A DNA stretch of 60,280 nt from Lentisphaerales bacterium (GCA_030622955.1 JAUXFM010000004.1:1-60280), one strand, 5' to 3'. Shown: positions 1 through 10,708, counted from the stretch's first letter. Notes: generated by a model not told the origin, from the sequence alone. A program made the numbers and translations.

Positions 1-148
1 ATATTGAGCAGATAAGGTGCTGGATGGACTTTGGTCACCACAAACCGGACAGTAGTGATCTCAAATCACGAGGAAGCAGAAACCAAAGCTTGTCTTTATC
101 GGTCGGTCAATGTAACTACAGCCTACAGTCTAAGGACTATAATCTGAT

Positions 149-1174
149 ATGCAAATACTGGTAACAGGTGGGGCGGGATTCATTGCGAGCAACTTCGTTC
201 GATACATGCTCGAACGTAATCCGGATATCTCTATCGTTAATTTCGATTTACTCACCTATGCGGGGAACCTGGAAAATCTGGCGGATCTCGAGAAGAACGA
301 ACACCATGTTTTCGTGAGGGGTGACATCTGTTCGCGCCAGGATGTAGAAGCCCTTTTCTCCGAGCACCAGTTTGATGCAGTTGCCAATTTCGCGGCACAG
401 ACACATGTCGATCGAAGCCTCATGGATGTCACGCCCTTCATCAACACGAATGTGCTCGGTGTCCAGATCCTGTTGGATGCCTGCAGGGCGAACGGGGTCA
501 ACCGCTACCTCCAGGTCTCGACAGATGAAGTTTACGGGAGTCTGGGCGCAACAGGTCTTTTCACAGAAACTTCCCCCATCAAGCCGAACAACCCCTACTC
601 TGCAACGAAGGCATCCGCAGATTTCCTTGTCCGTGCAGCCCACGAATCGCACGGGCTGGACGCCGTGATCACACGCTGCTCGAACAACTTCGGACCGTAC
701 CAGTTTCCGGAGAAGTTGATCCCGCTCGTAATTGCCAATGCCATGGAGGACAAACGGATTCCTGTTTATGGTGATGGGATGCAGGTGCGCGACTGGATCT
801 ATGTAATTGATCATTGTTCGGCCGTAGAAACGGTGCTTCGCAAGGGGAAGCCCGGCGAAATCTACAATATGGGCGCCCATAAAGATGTCCCGAACATCGA
901 AGTCGTGAAGAGCATTCTCTCCATTCTGAACAAGCCGGAAAGCCTGATTGAACATGTTGAAGACCGGCCCGGCCATGATCGTCGTTACGCAATGGACAGC
1001 TCGAAGATCGAAACGGAACTTGGCTGGTCAGCCGCCCATACGTTCGGAAATGCACTCGAAACAACAGTCAACTGGTATCTCGACAACCGTGATTGGTGGG
1101 AGCGTATCCGTACAGGCGAATATGCGAGCTATTACGAGAAGCTCTACGGGAACCGCGGCAAGCACTGCTCCTGA
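149..1174 (+). CDS. rfbB: dTDP-glucose 4,6-dehydratase
   Basis: 341 aa; N-terminal GGAGFIASNFVRYML Rossmann motif, STDEVYGSL, YSATKAS, NNFGPYQFPEKLIPL motifs of RmlB. Confidence 0.95.
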   Translation: MQILVTGGAGFIASNFVRYMLERNPDISIVNFDLLTYAGNLENLADLEKNEHHVFVRGDICSRQDVEALFSEHQFDAVANFAAQTHVDRSLMDVTPFINTNVLGVQILLDACRANGVNRYLQVSTDEVYGSLGATGLFTETSPIKPNNPYSATKASADFLVRAAHESHGLDAVITRCSNNFGPYQFPEKLIPLVIANAMEDKRIPVYGDGMQVRDWIYVIDHCSAVETVLRKGKPGEIYNMGAHKDVPNIEVVKSILSILNKPESLIEHVEDRPGHDRRYAMDSSKIETELGWSAAHTFGNALETTVNWYLDNRDWWERIRTGEYASYYEKLYGNRGKHCS

Positions 1175-1365
1175 CGGAGAAGCTCGAAGATCGAAACCCT
1201 AAACAAGCACCCATTGCCGAAATTCGAATCATCAGATTATGACCGAATTGACGCCTTTATTCTTGAATACTAAGATAGTCGTGTTTTGAATTTGTTCCGG
1301 ATTTCTACATAGTTATCGGTTGACCATGTACATGTCTACACGTTTCGTCATACGCAAATAGATGC

Positions 1366-1902
1366 ATGAATGAGAGAACACTTAATTCGAAGCGCGTCTT
1401 CGATGGACGTCTCCTGAAACTTGATGTCGAGACTGTCGAAATTGAGGGCGGCAGGATCTCAGAGAGAGAGATCGTCAGACATCCCGGTGCCGTAACAGTG
1501 CTCGTTCGAATGCCGGACGCGCGTTTTGTATTCATCCGCCAATACCGTAAGCCGATCGAACAGCAACTCCTGGAGGTGGTAGCCGGTTGCCTCGAAGATT
1601 GTGAGGCACCGGAGGCATGTGCAAGAAGGGAAGTGCGGGAAGAGACGGGATATGACGTCACATCGATCCAATCGCTTGGCCTCACCTATCCAGGGCCCGG
1701 ATATTCGGACGAGACGCTGCACATGTTCTTTGCCGAAGTCGGAAATGAGCAAGCCAGTCAGGCATTGGACGAGGACGAGATCATAGAAGTCGTTTACTTG
1801 AGTGAAAGCGCAATAGAAGCTATGATAACGAATAATGAGATCATGGACGCCAAAACGTTGGCCGTTTGGACATTGTTCAAGCAGAAGATTCGGACCCGGT
1901 AA
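1366..1902 (+). CDS. NUDIX hydrolase (ADP-ribose pyrophosphatase-like)
   Basis: Complete Nudix box GCLEDCEAPEACARREVREETGY. Confidence 0.9.
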   Translation: MNERTLNSKRVFDGRLLKLDVETVEIEGGRISEREIVRHPGAVTVLVRMPDARFVFIRQYRKPIEQQLLEVVAGCLEDCEAPEACARREVREETGYDVTSIQSLGLTYPGPGYSDETLHMFFAEVGNEQASQALDEDEIIEVVYLSESAIEAMITNNEIMDAKTLAVWTLFKQKIRTR

Positions 1903-1906
1903 ATAG

Positions 1907-3379
1907 ATGGCAGTTGAACAGAACAAAGATCGTAAAGGCTGGTCTTTCTTCACGGAGCGTCTCTGGGATATTGAAATCGGCTCCATGTCCGCTTTCCGCC
2001 GAGCCGGGGTCCGTCTACTCAGGGTCCTGCATTTGATCTTTAAGGGACTGCATGACGACGAATGTCTGCTTCATGCTTCCGCACTGACCTTCAGCACACT
2101 CCTATCGATTGTGCCGATTCTCGCATTCTCACTAGCGGTAGCGCGCGGGTTCGGCGCTGAGGGCACTGTAGAGAAACAGGTCCGGACTTTCGCCGGGGAA
2201 CAGATCATCATCATGTCGGGTGCAGAGCTGTTGCCGAAACCCGCCGTGACACCGAAGGATGCTGATTCCACAAGCACCGAAGAAAGCCAGGTGATTGAAG
2301 AGACGGGATCGGAAGGCGCAGATGAGGTAATAAAGTTCGCCGATAAGCTGATCACGATCATGTTTGACTATGCGAACAACGCGAACTTCGGCGCATTGGG
2401 GGGTGTCGGTCTCGTGTTCCTGCTTTTCATGGCAATCCAGGTCGTGGGCCTGGTCGAAGCATCGTTCAATAAGGTATGGGGCGTCTCTATCCCTCGCAGC
2501 ATGTTCAGGCGAGCCTTCAGTTATCTTGGCGTCATGGTGGTTGTGCCGATCCTGCTGGTCGCAGCGAGTGCATTGCCGATTGTTGAGATCACCGCCAAGA
2601 TAGTGAATGAGAATACGGCCGCGCTCCTGAAGGAGTTCATGGTGTCCCCACTCTACAGGCGCACGACCACGATCGGACTGATCTGTATTGCCTTTGTCTT
2701 CACGATCCGCTGTATCCCGAACACCAAGGTCCGGGCAATACCTAGCATAGTAGGTGGCGTTGCAAGCGGATTGCTACTGATCGTCTGGCTCTGGATATGT
2801 GTGAAGTTCCAGATCGGCGTCTCACGCAGCAACATCATCTACGGAAGTTTTGCTGCGGTTCCGATAATGCTGGCATGGCTCTATACCAGCTGGGCAATTG
2901 TTCTGCTAGGTGCCGAGATCGCGTTCGCGGTCCAAAACTGCACGACATACAAGATGGAACAGAGAGCACATGCTGCGAGCATGGAATCTAAACTGATCCT
3001 GGCACTCTCCGTGCTTTCCAGAACAGCGGAGTCAATGGTGAGCGATCTACCGAAACTCGACGTGCCCAGCTATGCGCGAGAGAAGAAGGTGCCTGTTCGA
3101 TTAGTGAACGATGTGATCGCCGCACTGGTGAATACAGATCTGCTCGCAGAAGTTTCAAGCAGCCGCGGATCTTACGTAATGCTGAAATCACCCGATGCGC
3201 TCTACGTCCGGGATGTCATCAGCACATTGCTGCGTGCTGGGTCCGCACCAGGTGCGCTTGGGCTCATGGGAATGAATGAGAAAATAGAGAGCGTGCTGAG
3301 CAGGGCGGGTAAAGTGATCGAAACGGAGCTTGAGAACCTGACAGTACGCGATCTAATCAAGACGAAGGATGCTGCATAA
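1907..3379 (+). CDS. YihY/BrkB-family inner membrane protein
   Basis: 490 aa, multi-TM, DDECLLHASALTFSTLLSIVPILAFSLAVARGFG and WLYTSWAIVLLGAEIAFA motifs typical of YihY/virulence factor BrkB. Confidence 0.85.
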   Translation: MAVEQNKDRKGWSFFTERLWDIEIGSMSAFRRAGVRLLRVLHLIFKGLHDDECLLHASALTFSTLLSIVPILAFSLAVARGFGAEGTVEKQVRTFAGEQIIIMSGAELLPKPAVTPKDADSTSTEESQVIEETGSEGADEVIKFADKLITIMFDYANNANFGALGGVGLVFLLFMAIQVVGLVEASFNKVWGVSIPRSMFRRAFSYLGVMVVVPILLVAASALPIVEITAKIVNENTAALLKEFMVSPLYRRTTTIGLICIAFVFTIRCIPNTKVRAIPSIVGGVASGLLLIVWLWICVKFQIGVSRSNIIYGSFAAVPIMLAWLYTSWAIVLLGAEIAFAVQNCTTYKMEQRAHAASMESKLILALSVLSRTAESMVSDLPKLDVPSYAREKKVPVRLVNDVIAALVNTDLLAEVSSSRGSYVMLKSPDALYVRDVISTLLRAGSAPGALGLMGMNEKIESVLSRAGKVIETELENLTVRDLIKTKDAA

Positions 3380-3478
3380 AACTCGCCTCCAGGTGAGTCG
3401 CAATTTCACCCGGCACATTTCACTTCGCAGCAGCACGCGCTGAATGTGAAGAAAGAGCGAACCGATCGAGCGGGGCCT

Positions 3479-3552
3479 GACGATTCTATTCGTTGAAGAT
3501 GATCCATGGACATAGGAGATTCTTGTCGAGGCAATGTCCCAGCTTGAGTGAG
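3479..3552 (+). pseudogene. Remnant of response-regulator receiver domain N-terminus
   Basis: In-frame conceptual translation TILFVEDDPWT*EILVEAMSQLE* resembles the start of a CheY-like REC domain, interrupted by stops. Confidence 0.4.
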
Positions 3553-3583
3553 CTGGGCGTTGCTGATCCGGATCATGTCGAAC

Positions 3584-6199
3584 TCAATGTTCGATAAGCA
3601 GGTCTTGCGTGATCTTGTCTTTCGGATCAAGCTTCGCAGCTTTCCTGAACTTGGCCAATGCGGCGGGAGATTGAAGACCTTCTTTTAACTCAAGCACACG
3701 GCCATCAACGAGATGGCGTGACACTTCACAGGATGTCTCCACCTTGCCACGCATGAAGAACGGAAAGTTGTCGAGATAAGGGAACACCGATTCGCGATGT
3801 TTTATGAGCTCCAAGTAGACAGGCACGAGCAACTCTTCACGCGTTTCATAAAGGCCGGAGCGCGGCGCAACATATTCGAGGTAAGGGAAGTCGTCAGTAT
3901 TCAGAGTATCGTCATCGCCGAGGAACTCTTCGAGGTTTTCGTCACCCATCAGGAAGGAACTTAACAAAAGCTCTGTTCGTTCAAGATAGATCTCGGCTAG
4001 ATCAGCCTGGACGGTCGGCGCATTGATCTTCGCGTTGAGCGCCTTCACATCGACCTTTAACGGCTTGAGCATGCCAAGCACAATCGTCCACTCGTTCCTG
4101 CCGACAGGCGTATGCCATACATAGACGTGTGGCCATACAGCTTTCATGGAGCGAAGCGCAACCTGAAAATCTTCGAGCGAAAGGCCGTGGATAGGAAGCC
4201 AAACGGAGAAGATGCCGTCCGGCTTGAGCTTGCCCTTGCACAGTTCAAAGTAGTTGACTGAATAGAGTCCGCCATTACCCGCACGCCTGGGATGTATGGA
4301 ATCAGAAAGAATAACATCATAGTCATCCTTGCATTTGGCCATGTAGCTGCGTGCGTCATCAATGGTGACGTTGACACGTTTATCGGAAAGAACGCCGTGG
4401 TTCACTTCGAACATGTGGTGGCACGCTTTAATAACGGCTTCAGTTATCTCCACGCAGTTGATCCTGTCGACGGGATGCCGCGTGATCGACCAGGCGGTGC
4501 CGCCGGAGCCGAATCCGATCTGCATGACCTTTTTCGGATCGGGATGAAGGAGCAGGGCAAGATGCGCCTGTAGTTTCTGGGTTGTCTTGAAGCGCAGATC
4601 TGTGCCGGCAACATTCACACCGTTAATCGAGATGGTGCGGTAATCCTTGTACTGCTCGATGGTCACTGTGCCGCCAATGTCTTCCTTCACGTGGATAACC
4701 TTGGCGTACTTGGTGTCGTAAACTTGGTCGAATGTGCCTGGCGTTATGATTCTACGACAGGCAAAGATAATGACAAGAAGCCCGAGGACCAAGAGCAGGG
4801 CACGCTTCCGCACGAAGGCGATCCGCCCTTCCTGTCTGCCAACGAAAGAGAGTGCGATCGCACCAATGATGAAGTTGATGAAAGCCAGGATTTGCAGGCT
4901 CAAGAGCGTCCCGAACTGTGGGACCAAGAAGAAACCGGCTGCCAGTGAGCCAAGGATGGCGCCAAGCGTATCAGCGAAGTAAACGGTGCCGACACCCTTG
5001 CCTATTCCCCCGTGATGCAACGCGTACAACTTGCCGACAAGCGGAAAGATCATGCCGAGCAGGAACGTAAATGGAAGGATGAAGAGCAGGCAGGAGCCCC
5101 CAAGCAGTATTATGAAACTGGCAAGAACACTAAACCTGTGGGTGCCGGTGCCATCAACAAACACCAGGTTTGTCATGCCGCTCATTATAAAGGGAAAGAA
5201 GACGAGTGCGCCGAGGATTATGAAGCTGATAAGGATCTCGCATCCACTGAACATTGTGAGGAGATTCCTGTTCCTGTCGATTCGTCGCGAAATGACTATG
5301 CTCCCCAATGCGAGGCCACAGAGGTAGGTGGTAAGGACGGCAGTGAAGGCGTAAGACGTGCTGCCTATCAGGAAGATCAGCACGCGCATCCAGAGTACTT
5401 CGAATGCGAGCGCATTGAATCCGGATATGGCAAGCAGAACGAGCAAGAGACGCGGAAACCAACGTGGTGACTCTAGCGGAAGAGGCTCTGCTGTCGGGAC
5501 AGCATCCTCTTTGATATCCAGCTCGGCAGTAGGCCGATCCAGAAGGATGGCGATAACGGCGACGACGATGTTTACGGCAACGGCACACCAGGTAGTGTTC
5601 TGGACACCGACGGTCCCGATAAGAATGAAACCTGCTGCTGCGCAACCGACAACTGCGCCGAGCGTATTGAGCCCATAAAGTTGACTCAGGTTCCTGCCCA
5701 GAGAGCCGGTGTTCCTGCTGAGATACCTGGTAAGAATCGGAAGAGTACCACCCATCATGGCCGTAGGTATTATGAGGATACACATGACAAGCAGCGCCTG
5801 CACAAAGCTGACGTGGCGATGGGATGACTCTGTGACATCCACATACCAGCCGTGAAATGGCGTGAGCCATTGCAGGATCCAGGGAAAAAGAATCGCGAAA
5901 ACGGCAATGCCGATTTCAAGGTAGCCGTAGAAGCGGAGCAGTCGCTCCTTTCGATCGGCCAATCTTCCCAGAAAATAGCTACCGAGCGCGAGTCCTGCCA
6001 TGAAACCGGCAAGGACCGTGGCCGTCGCATAAACGGTGCTGCCAAAGAGAAGAGCGAGATGTCGAATCCAGACAACCTCGTAAACGAGGCCACTCAGACC
6101 GGACGCGAAGAACAGGCAGAGAACAGCATGCCTGCGACTGCTATTGCTTGCTGTTGACACGGTTCGAATCTTACAGAGAGGAAGAGGAACGTCAATCAC
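3584..6199 (-). CDS. Fused MFS-like membrane domain / spermidine synthase-like protein
   Basis: 871 aa; two repeats of FxxGLxYEVxWxR...GSTxYAxxxVLxxFMxGLALGS, C-terminal SpeE-like domain (QIGFGSGGTAWSI...DDARSYM...YDVILSDSIHP). Confidence 0.85.
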   Translation of the reverse strand: MIDVPLPLCKIRTVSTASNSSRRHAVLCLFFASGLSGLVYEVVWIRHLALLFGSTVYATATVLAGFMAGLALGSYFLGRLADRKERLLRFYGYLEIGIAVFAILFPWILQWLTPFHGWYVDVTESSHRHVSFVQALLVMCILIIPTAMMGGTLPILTRYLSRNTGSLGRNLSQLYGLNTLGAVVGCAAAGFILIGTVGVQNTTWCAVAVNIVVAVIAILLDRPTAELDIKEDAVPTAEPLPLESPRWFPRLLLVLLAISGFNALAFEVLWMRVLIFLIGSTSYAFTAVLTTYLCGLALGSIVISRRIDRNRNLLTMFSGCEILISFIILGALVFFPFIMSGMTNLVFVDGTGTHRFSVLASFIILLGGSCLLFILPFTFLLGMIFPLVGKLYALHHGGIGKGVGTVYFADTLGAILGSLAAGFFLVPQFGTLLSLQILAFINFIIGAIALSFVGRQEGRIAFVRKRALLLVLGLLVIIFACRRIITPGTFDQVYDTKYAKVIHVKEDIGGTVTIEQYKDYRTISINGVNVAGTDLRFKTTQKLQAHLALLLHPDPKKVMQIGFGSGGTAWSITRHPVDRINCVEITEAVIKACHHMFEVNHGVLSDKRVNVTIDDARSYMAKCKDDYDVILSDSIHPRRAGNGGLYSVNYFELCKGKLKPDGIFSVWLPIHGLSLEDFQVALRSMKAVWPHVYVWHTPVGRNEWTIVLGMLKPLKVDVKALNAKINAPTVQADLAEIYLERTELLLSSFLMGDENLEEFLGDDDTLNTDDFPYLEYVAPRSGLYETREELLVPVYLELIKHRESVFPYLDNFPFFMRGKVETSCEVSRHLVDGRVLELKEGLQSPAALAKFRKAAKLDPKDKITQDLLIEH

Positions 6200-6312
6200 T
6201 AATGCAGGATTGGACAGGGTGCGGAATGAATTCGATCAGCATTGCAATAAACATGCGACCTCCTATAATTTGATGGTGGGATCAATCGCATGGCAGCAAG
6301 AACCAGTGACGG

Positions 6313-6891
6313 ATGGGGATCTACATGAAAGCCTATATAATCGTTATCGGCATCCTGATCGCATGCTTAGTCGGATTCTATTATTACTTGGAATCCACCA
6401 AGGAAGAACCGGTGATAATCAAGTATGTCTGCCACACGAATCGTGCCTATGGCGTTGAGTTCGTTCATCCTGAAGGCTGGACAGTTAAGCCGGGAGCCCA
6501 GCATCGTACTCTTGTTCTCGAATGTCCTGAGATGGAAGCCGACTGGCATGCCCGAGTGACGTTCGACAAGCTGCCATACCAATACAAGTACGGATTGGAC
6601 AATCTCGTGTCGGAACGCGTTAAATCACTGGGCCAGCGCAAACCTAATTGCAGGTTGATAGCCAGAAAGAAGTTCGCCTGTACGAGAGGGATGGGTGGCG
6701 TGATGCTCGAGTATACTTACACCCTGAACGGGATCCCGGTGACAGAGCGTGAGGCCTATATTCCATATACACCCAAAGGCAACACGCTCATGGTTGTTAC
6801 ACCCGTGACCGCCAGGTTCATGAATGCCAAGTACATCCCGATGTTCGATACGATTATACGCTCCATCAGAAAACCGGATACAGCGAGGTAA
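6313..6891 (+). CDS. Hypothetical protein with N-terminal TM helix
   Basis: 192 aa ORF, TM helix IIVIGILIACLVGFYYYL; followed 3 nt later by the nitroreductase gene. Confidence 0.6.
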   Translation: MGIYMKAYIIVIGILIACLVGFYYYLESTKEEPVIIKYVCHTNRAYGVEFVHPEGWTVKPGAQHRTLVLECPEMEADWHARVTFDKLPYQYKYGLDNLVSERVKSLGQRKPNCRLIARKKFACTRGMGGVMLEYTYTLNGIPVTEREAYIPYTPKGNTLMVVTPVTARFMNAKYIPMFDTIIRSIRKPDTAR

Positions 6892-6894
6892 TAA

Positions 6895-7608
6895 ATGACC
6901 GAGAAACAATGCACAGGAGAACCACCGGAGCAGCCACTCGATTTCATCGAGATCGAGCCCGGTGCCATGATTGAACGTGCAGAACTGTTCTATCAAGACA
7001 TCAGGCGCCGCCGAACAGTGCGGGATTTCTCAAATCGACCTGTGCCCCGCGAAATAATCGAGAAAGCCGTGCTGGCGGCGGGTACTGCGCCGAGTGGCGC
7101 GAACAGGCAACCATGGCAATTCGTGGTAGTATCCGATCCTGCGATGAAGCAAAAGATCCGGCTCGCGGCCGAAGAGAGGGAGCGTGACTTCTATTTGAAG
7201 AGCGCACCGAAAGAATGGTTGGACGCGCTGAAGCCGATGGGAACGAACGCGGAGAAACCGTTTCTAGAAAATGCGCCCTACCTGATCGCTATCTTCATAA
7301 AAATGACCGATGTGGGCCGGGACGGTGCGAAGCAGAGGACATACTATCCCTCACGTTCAGTTGGCATCGCAACGGGCATGCTCATCACCGCACTGCATAC
7401 GGCGGGGCTGGCAACCCTGACATATACACCGAGCCCCATGGCTTTTCTTAACGAGATTCTCGGACGGCCCAAGCATGAGCATCCGTTCCTCGTCCTGGTC
7501 ACAGGCTATCCTGCCGAAGCTGCACAGGTACCTTCGATTGACAAGCGATCGCTGGACGAGATCGCAACATTTCTGGATAGCGCAGAAGAGGAAAATGCGG
7601 GCTCGTAA
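6895..7608 (+). CDS. Nitroreductase family protein
   Basis: [14 protein letters not shown]...[19 protein letters not shown] signature of the nitroreductase fold. Confidence 0.9.
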   Translation: MTEKQCTGEPPEQPLDFIEIEPGAMIERAELFYQDIRRRRTVRDFSNRPVPREIIEKAVLAAGTAPSGANRQPWQFVVVSDPAMKQKIRLAAEERERDFYLKSAPKEWLDALKPMGTNAEKPFLENAPYLIAIFIKMTDVGRDGAKQRTYYPSRSVGIATGMLITALHTAGLATLTYTPSPMAFLNEILGRPKHEHPFLVLVTGYPAEAAQVPSIDKRSLDEIATFLDSAEEENAGS

Positions 7609-7750
7609 GAAAAACCTGCCTGTTCGCTCTCCGTCAACATACCCGTATACCGGCTGTATCCGGCTGGCCTAACCGGAAATGGTGAATCACCCATCGTGAT
7701 TTCTATTGGCAATAGGGATGCACCTCACCTAGGATCAGATCCTGGGTCAA

Positions 7751-9301
7751 TTGAAAGGGGTGTTCATGCTTGCGAAAGTCTCTTCAGGTGCTGTGTTCGG
7801 TGTCGATGCCTACCTTGTCGAAATAGAAGTTAATGCAGGCAGAGGCGATCCTTCGATTGTCATAGTCGGCCTTCCAGACGCAGCTGTCAAGGAGAGCAAG
7901 GATCGTGTTCGGACAGCGCTGTCCAATTCAGGCTTTGACCCACATGTCGGGCGTACGACAATCAACCTGGCCCCTGCCAACATCAAGAAAGAAGGGCCGA
8001 GTTTTGATCTTCCCATAGCGCTCGGGATGTTGGTGGCACAGAAATCAGTAGAAGCGGCACCTCTCGAGGAGCTTGGTTGCATTGGTGAGCTTGCGCTGAG
8101 TGGTGAGGTGCGCCATGTAAAGGGGGTTCTCCCAATCACGATGAGGATGAAGGAAGATGGAAAACGCGGTATCCTTGTTCCCTCCGCCAATGCCGAGGAA
8201 GCTGCGGTTGTGGCTGGTATAGACCTGTACCCCGTAGCGAATCTGCGTGCTGCCGTAGATTTCCTGGACGGTGTCATTCAGAAAGATCCGTTCAAGATTG
8301 ACCGGGAAGATCTTTACGAGGCCATCGGAAAGAACGGTGAGGGATACCGGGAGGTCAGGGGCCAGGAGCAGGCGAAACGTGCAATTGAAGTTGCGATAGC
8401 CGGTGGTCATAACATCCTGACAATTGGGCCGCCTGGTACCGGCAAGACAATGCTCGCGAAGCGGCTTCCCTCAATATTGCCGCGGATGACAATTGACGAG
8501 GCATTGGAAACAACGCGGATCCACAGCATTGCGGGAATCCTGAAGCCGGGCAAGGCGTTGATCACAACGCGTCCATTCAGGGCGCCGCACCACACGATCT
8601 CTGATGCCGGCCTGCTTGGTGGTGGTGCGAACCCAATGCCAGGTGAAGTGAGCCTGGCGCATAACGGTGTCTTGTTCCTCGACGAGTTACCGGAATTCCA
8701 TCGCAACGTCCTGGAAGTACTGCGTCAGCCACTTGAGGAGGGTTCTGTGACCATTGCACGTGCGGCATCAACGGTGACCTATCCCTGCCGCTTCATCCTG
8801 ATGGCGGCGATGAACCCCTGTCCTTGCGGGTATTTCGGGGATCTCAAGCGTGACTGCAGGTGCAGCCACCGCCAGATTACGAACTATCGCAACAAGATCT
8901 CGGGGCCGTTACTCGACCGGATAGATATTCACATCGAAATCCCGTCGATGACATACGAAGAGTTGTGCGAGGGCACTCGTGGCGAATCGTCCGAGGTGAT
9001 AAGGACGCGTGTGGGCAAGGCTCGTGAGAATCAGCTGGAACGGCTCAGGAGTTGTGCTGGCATCAACTGCAACGCGCAGATGCGACCGAAAGAGCTGCAA
9101 AAGTTCTGCACACTTGATAAAGATGCTGCTGAGCTGATGAAGATGGCCATGTCCGAGCTGGGTTTCAGTGCGCGTGCCTATGACCGTATCCTCAAGGTGT
9201 CGCGGACCATCGCGGATCTCGCGGAGAGTGATGAGATTCAGTCTCAGCACATCAGTGAAGCTGTTCAGTATCGTACTCTTGATCGGCAGTTATGGCGGTA
9301 G
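7751..9301 (+). CDS. comM: YifB/ComM family Mg-chelatase-like AAA ATPase
   Basis: 516 aa; GLPDAAVKESKDRVRTAL, GPPGTGKTMLAKRLPSILP, RPFRAPHHTISDAGLLGGG, MAAMNPCPCG motifs. Confidence 0.95.
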   Translation: MKGVFMLAKVSSGAVFGVDAYLVEIEVNAGRGDPSIVIVGLPDAAVKESKDRVRTALSNSGFDPHVGRTTINLAPANIKKEGPSFDLPIALGMLVAQKSVEAAPLEELGCIGELALSGEVRHVKGVLPITMRMKEDGKRGILVPSANAEEAAVVAGIDLYPVANLRAAVDFLDGVIQKDPFKIDREDLYEAIGKNGEGYREVRGQEQAKRAIEVAIAGGHNILTIGPPGTGKTMLAKRLPSILPRMTIDEALETTRIHSIAGILKPGKALITTRPFRAPHHTISDAGLLGGGANPMPGEVSLAHNGVLFLDELPEFHRNVLEVLRQPLEEGSVTIARAASTVTYPCRFILMAAMNPCPCGYFGDLKRDCRCSHRQITNYRNKISGPLLDRIDIHIEIPSMTYEELCEGTRGESSEVIRTRVGKARENQLERLRSCAGINCNAQMRPKELQKFCTLDKDAAELMKMAMSELGFSARAYDRILKVSRTIADLAESDEIQSQHISEAVQYRTLDRQLWR

Positions 9302-9448
9302 AGCACGATCCTGTAGTGTAATATTATTACATCCGCGTGCAAAACGGCGCTGTGCAAGGCTGAAAGCAGGAAACAGGGCACTGCATGGCACTAATTTCGC
9401 TGAACGTCGTGAATCACGCTTTGGCGCGTTAGCGACAATAGTGTGCAT

Positions 9449-10223
9449 TCATCTTGTTGTCTTCAGCAGCTTCATCAACTCCCGCTTGATCGAAGCATAC
9501 AGTTCCGGTGTCCAGTCAGGCACTTCCGGCATGTCTGCCGGCAGTTTGTCCGTGCGGAAGTCAACCGGGCTCAGGATCACGGAGATGTTGTCGATTCCCG
9601 TTTCTGCCGCGAGAACAAAGAGTTCTTCGGCTGCCTCGTCACCCATGGCGAGACAGCCGATAGAGCAGCTCTTGCCGTGGATCATGATATCGCACCCAAG
9701 GTCCTCGCGTCCGTCGGTTCCTCTCCTTTGCATTGTCAAACTGGTTCGGGTAGTCCACGCGGAGCGCGAGATGGTACATACTGTTCGGATTGAGGGACTC
9801 AATCCGATACAGCCCCTCTGGCACCTGCATGTCGCCCTCGCGGAGCTTGGGACCAAGGTCTCCACTTGACCCGAGAATCGGATAGCTCTTGAGGTGCCTG
9901 GGTGGGTCGGAGACCCACACCTCTAGGAGGTTGTCTTGCTTGATCCCGACGAGGGCGATCCTCCCCGGCGGGTATGTTACGCCGATCCTTTCAAATTCCG
10001 GCGCGAGTCGTGTTCGAACAACAGTGCCGAATTGCTCAACACGGTCTGCCACCGTCTTCTTCCCGCGCAGCACCTGGATTACCGCAATGACAGGGCGACG
10101 CAACTTCGCGCGAAAGGGAATCGCGCAGACTGCGAGCACGAGGATTGCGAGGAGGATATGGATTCGCTTCATCTTCATGAAGACACCGTTAAAATGAGCA
10201 TTTTTCCGGTTAGAATCTTTCAA
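9449..10223 (-). pseudogene. L,D-transpeptidase (YkuD family), split by a +1 frameshift
   Basis: N-terminal half in ORF 9639..10223 and catalytic half IMIHGKSCSIGCLAMGDEAAEELF in ORF 9449..9865. Frames join at ...NAKER/TDGREDLGCDIMIHG near 9725. Confidence 0.75.
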
Positions 10224-10447
10224 GCATGAGCATGTTCGAGACGCTCAGCAATCCAGACCTTAATTACTGATTGTCTTGGTACACCCAGACGGTCAGCTTC
10301 TCGGTCCAAGGATTGGATCATCCAGACCGGGAAATCGACATTGACTCGCTTCTGCTCTCTCCCAGGTCTTCTGGCCTTAGAATAGTCGAGATGCTTGGTG
10401 ATGTCTTCGCCGTTATCAAACTTCTTATCGAATTCTTTAGCTTTCAT
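10220..10447 (-). CDS. brnA: BrnA-like/CopG antitoxin
   Basis: 75 aa: KKRVNVDFPVWMIQSLDREADRLGVPRQSVIKVWIAERL ribbon-helix-helix; overlaps the 3' end of a BrnT reading frame. Confidence 0.8.
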   Translation of the reverse strand: MKAKEFDKKFDNGEDITKHLDYSKARRPGREQKRVNVDFPVWMIQSLDREADRLGVPRQSVIKVWIAERLEHAHA

Positions 10448-10697
10448 ACTCTTCTACCTCCTGCTTTCGCGCACAGCGCACAGAAATGATTCGAGTATTG
10501 TCCCCTCGCATCGTGAAAACAGCAGATCAGTGAATGTCTTCAATCTTTCCAGTCAACACGAATCGCTTTTCGACTTGGGTATTCGCGGGGACCTCAATTC
10601 TATCGGGATCTTCCCAAAGGGCTTGCGCCTCTACAAAATCAATACCGTGTTTCCGTTTGTTTGATTCGCTCTTTCTAGTGTCGAACACAAACTTCAT
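10437..10697 (-). pseudogene. brnT: BrnT-family toxin with internal TGA
   Basis: Manual translation MKFVFDTRKSESNKRKHGIDFVEAQALWEDPDRIEVPANTQVEKRFVLTGKIEDIH*SAVFTMRGDNTRIISVRCARKQEVEEYES; the stop (10527-10529) sits where BrnT proteins have the Trp of the HWSAV motif. Confidence 0.8.
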
Positions 10698-10708
10698 TGT
10701 GTATAGAT

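Noticed and set aside
248-976. 242-aa minus-strand ORF
   Set aside because: Antisense to rfbB, which has canonical motifs throughout.
9168-9869. 233-aa plus-strand ORF
   Set aside because: Overlaps the end of comM and runs antisense to the L,D-transpeptidase; no domain signature.
10527-10529. TGA recoded as Trp (alternative genetic code) to explain the BrnT internal stop
   Set aside because: Multiple intact genes terminate at TGA (e.g. rfbB at 1172-1174, UroD at 14709-14711), so the code is standard; no selenocysteine context was recognised and the family residue is Trp.
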